Shown in pieces: positions 59,601 to 64,000 of a DNA stretch of 64,000 bases (positions are counted from its first letter, which is position 1; each line of letters begins with the position of its first letter). The notes under the pieces were generated by a model. It was given only the letters and a program-made list of their open reading frames with translations. It was not told the DNA's origin and did no database searches. A program made the position numbers and the translations under genes. Source of the DNA: Owenia fusiformis (taxonomy: Eukaryota; Annelida; Polychaeta; Sabellida; Oweniidae); NCBI GenBank assembly GCA_903813345.2, contig CAIIXF020000010.1, positions 20,221,181-20,285,180 of the forward strand, given 5' to 3'.

Positions 59601-61829
59601 AATACAGAATATATTGTGCTCGAGAATTTCTGTATTGGCACGAGGCGAAGTCGAGTATTGCCCTTCAAATCATTCTTTAAGGTTTTTATCGTGTGATCTA
59701 AGGCCAATGAATTTTACTTTCGAGATAATCCCTTGGAAATATTCTTCATTCTCTGTATTGCTACTGCGATTGTCCCCTCCGTACTAATATTTTCTGTATT
59801 GCATCGGAGGTGATCAATGGGGACAATCTCAGTAGCGATACAGCACACAGCACAGCACAAGAGCTGACTAATCAGAGGGCTTCATTTTCCGTATCGTCAA
59901 TGTTGTTCATTTCCTCATTTTATCGAGATCGGCCTCATTGTAACAGTCGTCATTATTGACTCAGTCGATTTACCGTCAACATCATCGTTGGCCATATCCT
60001 CAAAATCGCAATCGTTCCGAAATAGTCGCTATTGCCCATATCGTTAGTGTCCCGCGTTGTCATTATTGACCATATCATCAATATCGCAATCGTTCCGAAA
60101 TAGTCGCCATTGCCCATATCGTCAGTGTCCCGCGTTGTCATTATTGACCATATCCGGATCGTTGAACATATCAATATCGTTCCCCACATCGTCTGATCAC
60201 ATCGTCATATGCTTATTCACTGTTCCACAGCTGAATGACTCTAACTGCAGTTAGCTTGTCAGTCAGATGTTTCGCCAACCATCTTGGATGAAGCTAACTG
60301 CAGAAAGGCATCCAGCTGTGGAACAGTGCTAATTGTTCCGTCGTTTATGGTCGTCATTTATCCGTAATAAGTCGACGTAATAACTTGGAGGTTGAACTTG
60401 AAAATGAGCATGCAAATGTTGAATAAATATAACTTACCACAGAAAACACATTATTAACGTGTTAAAAATAAGCGTCTTTGACTTGAGTATATCCAGAATT
60501 GTATAAGATTTGACACTGGATTTGTCCACTGTTTTGCTATCATTTTTACTGTAACAAATCAGCTTCTTTATGCCATTTTCATTATTTTTCTCTTTATAAG
60601 TAGCATCGCTTTTGGTGAAAACATATTTTGGATATTGTATCTTATTGAATTTTGCCGCACTTTGTATAATCCTCTCTGCCTTTTCCAGTTTGCCATTAGC
60701 AACGAGCCAAGGAATCGACTCGTCTACAAACCTACAAGTAAACGTAAACATTATTACTATGATACAATTTAGACTCGTTAGCTACCATTACAATTTTGAC
60801 TTTAAATCGTTTTTTGTTTAGCTCTGCATTGTATCAAAACTGTGTCAAATAATTTTGTATATAGATGGTATTTAGAAGTTCTGGTTCAGGTTCATTAAAA
60901 AAAATCATACCAGATGTAAAATATTGTGAAGGAGCACGAAAGTCCCGTAATAAGGAGCAGATATCTCCACGTGCGTACAAAGTATGCGACCAATGCCAGG
61001 AGCATCCAGCAGAGTGACCAGTGGAGTTGTAATGCGGTCCCAGCGATGGATCTTTGCGAGGCAGGAAATAGTTCGCAGCACATCACAATAGCTACCAGTC
61101 CTGATCCCTGAAGGTGAATACATAGAAAACATGTTATTTTTCAGTTGGATATTGAAAGAATCCTTGGCGACGTACGTGGACGTGGACGCGTTATGAATAG
61201 ACTCCAGGGCCAGAATTACTGTTGTTGCCCTCTCAGTTGTTTTTCAGAGACCAGTCTTTCCCATACTATACGTTATTAAAGCGCGTAGTTTATGATTCAA
61301 AGATGATTTTTATTATTATATCAAATCAATAGGGAGGTTAACGTGCACGTTGCTCAGAGAACTTGTCTTGTACGTGAACGTGTCATTTTTTGACCCCGGG
61401 ATTACTTTGTACCTCTTGGTTGGTTTTTCCAGGGACCTAATTTCCAACTATTTTCCTTTTACCTTTATACTCAATTGGGCAAATGAATTCTACGAAGGGT
61501 AGAACTTATGGCCTACCCAGAATACCATAATTCTACACGTTCACGTATAAGTTCTCTTAAAAACGTGCAACTTAATCTCCCTAATGATCCATGCTTACCT
61601 CTCGCAGAGCGCCTATGAAGAAGCGCAATACAATAAACGTGGTGATATCTGGTGAGAATGCTATAATAACACCAAGTACGACCATCACATACTGGCAGAA
61701 GAGATGGATTGGTTTTCTTCCAAATGTGTCGGCTAACCACGTAAAAAGGACAGCGCCGACCATCACACCGCCACTGAAGACCGACTGAGACAACTCCGAA
61801 TAATAATTCCTTTCACAGACTAAGTCCCA
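56681..61829 (-). CDS. SLC22-family organic ion transporter (MFS), 5' partial
   Basis: A plasma-membrane carrier for organic cations, anions or carnitine-like compounds; the substrate cannot be told from sequence. Seven minus-strand exons join in frame: 61829-61599, 61107-60911, 60731-60438, 59530-59396, 58826-58741, 57272-57079, 56947-56681 (467 codons to the stop). Family marks in order: WDLVCERNYYSELSQS, the MFS loop ADTFGRKP, AFSPDITTFIVLRFFIG, CELFP, DESIPWLVANGKLEKAE at the central loop, VYYGLSLQTGYLAGNLYLNFF, NRYGRRWP, PEIYPTNLRNFGFG and LPETLGRPLPQTIEEVE. Full-length members are about 550 residues, so TM1 and most of the extracellular loop lie in exon(s) beyond base 64000. The upstream intron contains the element at 62359-63912. 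Confidence 0.94.
59992..60155 (+). repeat. 78-bp tandem duplication
   Basis: Two adjacent copies begin CCATATC at 59992 and 60070, and a third start is at 60148. The unit includes ATCGCAATCGTTCCGAAATA. Located in an intron of the SLC22 gene. Confidence 0.85.
60219..60328. mobile_element. 110-bp MITE with CACTGTTCCACAGCTG ends
   Basis: Perfect 16-base inverted ends CACTGTTCCACAGCTG. Inner inverted words GCTAACTGCAG and CTGCAGTTAGC extend the fold. CACTG ends are seen in Chapaev-like elements, but no target duplication is clear. Intronic in the SLC22 gene. Confidence 0.75.
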
Positions 61830-61920
61830 CTGAAAGCATATAATTTCAAAAAGATGATACGATCTGTCGATACAACTATTATTTAAATGAAAAAGGTGTA
61901 ACGACCGTGGATAGCAAGTT

Positions 61921-62108
61921 GCTACTGTATTGTATTGTATTGTAAAATTTTATTAAAGTGTCATGGGCTATATAATAAATACATGTATAAAACACTACAG
62001 CCAAGCTGTAATTTAATTTAAGTTAAAGGGAAGTTTCTACTATACCCACTATGCTATCTGACCCGAACAAGCCACCTGGTGGTGAAACTACCTACTCGCA
62101 TCTGCGTT
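61921..62108 (-). mobile_element. SINE/LINE-like tail fused to the 47380-type repeat
   Basis: On the minus strand, the stretch 62108 to about 62015 matches the left part of the element at 47380 (GATGCGAGTAGGTAGT, then CCACCAGGTGGC). It continues to AATAAA and a tail of ACAAT units (61925-61945), like the LINE fragment at 52841. It may be a SINE sharing its 3' tail with that LINE. Confidence 0.5.
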
Positions 62109-62358
62109 ATTGATAAGATTATCTAGTAGCAATTATAATGTACAGTAGCAGGCGTTCCCCTTTTTCAAGATGAATGTTGACTTCTGCATCTTGTGAACTC
62201 CAATCACTTTTATATTTGATATTATTATGTTATTTTACATATAGCTATGTTCATCCATCATTCGTTTAAAAAATTGCATTAATATTGTGTCAGTGATACA
62301 TCACACCGATATATTAATATTTTGTCATGAGCAGCACTGTGTTTTAATATGACATACA

Positions 62359-63912
62359 CACGCCTAACCATCGTCTCAATACAGCGTCAAAAAATAGCAG
62401 AGTACAGTTTTCTGTACGGTGACGCAAATTGACTGCTTTGAAGCAAAAACTATGGCAAAGGTTTTAAAAAAAATAATTTGATGAAAACAAATACGATTTC
62501 ATGTGAAATAAAAACAGCATTCTCTTGGAAATGGTTTTAACTTTCTAAACATAATAAACGTTTTACGAGCACTGTCCGGATTTTTTCTGAGTGAATCGGC
62601 CCACATAATCGACCAAAGTGAAAAAGTTGATTTTTCCACATTTCGTTTCGTTATTATTTTTTCTACCGTCTGAGAGTACATCCTCCTAAGCAGGTATCCA
62701 GAATCCGTACCTCCTTCTTCCCCCTGCTATGGATTATTTTTATAAGAATATGTATTTGTTACTTACACATTTTAAAACGGGCGAAGATTCAGCAAATAAC
62801 CATTCATTGTGTGTATTTAAAAAAGATCAGATTTGTGCGGCGACGCATCAGCTGTACGGTGACGCTTAATGGAAGGTTAATGGAAATGTATGATATGGTA
62901 AGGATCATGAAACCAAAAACTCAGTATATTTGTTGCTATGTTATTGATGTTTTTAAACAAGTGATGTCACAACTAAATCTCATCTTGCACGTGTGAATTT
63001 TTAGGATGAAAGATGCAATATCTTGCATGGGGTGAAGATGGCTCTAGGCTATGCTTGTTAGTCATATGAGAAAAGCTTGGTTTAGTTCAAATGATATCAA
63101 AGCATAACGTCAACTTTCAAATAGTTAATTCCATGAAAACTGAAAATATCGAAATAAATACTTCCTGTCCGCCATCTTAAATGCAAAGGTGACGGCCGTA
63201 ACCTTCGCTTGATACTTACCAGTGATAATGTACATGTAGATCTGACACTTCTTTACTTGTTCGAACAGCAAGCTTCGAGTTGAATGTGTTTCAGTATTTA
63301 ATCCTTGTTATCCGGAATGAATGGAAACATAAGAATTGATATTTTTCAATGTTGAATGGGATACAACATTTGAATTTCCACATAAAAATTTATGGAACCT
63401 TACGTTAATTAGCTCATATATTACACTTCATAAATTCTAAGGAATCGTCACCGTACAGCAGATGCGTCACCGTACAGATCTGATCTTTTTTAAACATATA
63501 CAGTGAATGGATATTTGCCGAATCTTCATCTGTTTTAAAATGTGTATATAACAAATACATATTCTCATAAAAATTATCCATACTCTCAGACGACAGGGAA
63601 AATAATAACCAAACAAAAAGTGAGAAAAACAACATTTTTCTTTCGAGTCGACTATGTGGGCCGATCCAGTCAGAAAAAATCCGAAAAGTGCTCGAAAAAC
63701 TTTTATCATAATTAGAAAGTTGAAACCATTTCTAAGAGAATGTTGTTTTTATTACACCCGAAATCGTATTTATTTTCATCTGATTAATTTTTTTAAACCC
63801 TCATTACAGTTTTTACTTCAACTCTGTTAATTTTCGTCAGCGTACAAAAATTTGTACTACTGTATTTTTTGACGCTGTACGGTGACGCCTGCTTACGCGA
63901 TGGTTAGGCGTG
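62359..63912. mobile_element. 1.55-kb CAC-ended inverted-repeat element, 5-bp TSD ATACA
   Basis: The ends CACGCCTAACCATCG and CGATGGTTAGGCGTG are flanked by ATACA (62354-62358, 63913-63917). The arms are about 500 bp each and are diverged inverted copies (62359 to about 62875, about 63435 to 63912). The motif GCGTCACCGTACAG, on one strand or the other, recurs near 62412, 62853, 63445, 63463 and 63874, at both outer and inner arm ends. No transposase frame is present. It lies upstream of the first visible SLC22 exon. Confidence 0.88.
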
Positions 63913-63917
63913 ATACA

Positions 63918-64000
63918 GGACTTATATTTTTTATATTTTGTCATGCTGTACCTATTCCAAATTTGTGTATTTTGTAGTTAGTCTAGTTTTAGTCAATTTG
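63918..64000. other. Window end, presumed SLC22 intron
   Basis: Short AT-rich stretch with no feature seen. Confidence 0.4.

Noticed and set aside
59953-60189. Minus-strand frame with repeated DDMGN-type words
   Set aside because: It is the translation of a 78-bp tandem duplication in an SLC22 intron.
62499-63709. Short frames that could be the missing SLC22 first exon
   Set aside because: They fall inside the inverted-repeat element and appear in both arms; none encodes the expected TM1 or extracellular loop.

Overview
The window looks like nuclear DNA from an AT-rich animal genome, most probably a marine invertebrate. Every protein-coding gene I recognise is an animal type: most are split by GT-AG introns, and they include an SLC4 bicarbonate transporter, an SLC22 carrier, a C-type lectin fused to chitin-binding domains, and a bHLH transcription factor. 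Introns and spacers are packed with inverted-repeat transposons. The phylum cannot be fixed from the sequence. The repeat content and the lectin/CBM14 gene would suit a mollusc or another marine bilaterian, but that is inference. I see no bacterial or viral genes and no CRISPR array.

Layout. (1) 1-15310, minus strand: a bHLH/coiled-coil transcription-factor gene with a long Q/P/M-rich tail. Seven exons are in view and the 3' end lies beyond base 1. Its 9.1 kb first intron holds a foldback element with perfect arms (6750-7769), a transposon nested inside another transposon (10417-13148), and a smaller inverted-repeat element. (2) 15463-17455: a 5'-truncated CR1/Jockey-like LINE next to that gene's promoter. 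(3) 19068-33696, plus strand: a complete 22-exon SLC4 transporter of the Na+-coupled type, 992 codons, with every exon junction in frame. Intron 6 is almost entirely transposon DNA. (4) 34375-35478 and 45176-46270, minus strand: two intronless paralogues of the alkaline-phosphatase/ENPP superfamily. Between them lie a mariner-type element (36410-37461) and a 5.5 kb TA-flanked element (38505-44024) with a decayed coding region I cannot assign to a named transposon superfamily. (5) 47270-48060: a minisatellite split by an insertion. (6) 48384-51641, plus strand: a complete 7-exon secreted C-type lectin with two CBM14 domains. (7) 52841-53821: a LINE fragment. (8) 56681-61829, minus strand: the last seven exons of an SLC22 organic-ion transporter, whose N-terminal exon(s) must lie beyond base 64000. 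(9) 62359-63912: a third inverted-repeat element in that gene's upstream intron.

The host genes do not form one pathway; the membrane transporters and secreted or surface proteins are simply neighbours. Mobile DNA is the main story. Three elements begin with CAC, end with GTG and are flanked by perfect 5-bp target duplications (CTTTT, AACAT, ATACA). One of them carries promoter-like ends with splice donors and a small C2H2 zinc-finger reading frame. A separate 3.3 kb foldback element contains an array of RFX/X-box-like palindromes inside the SLC4 gene.
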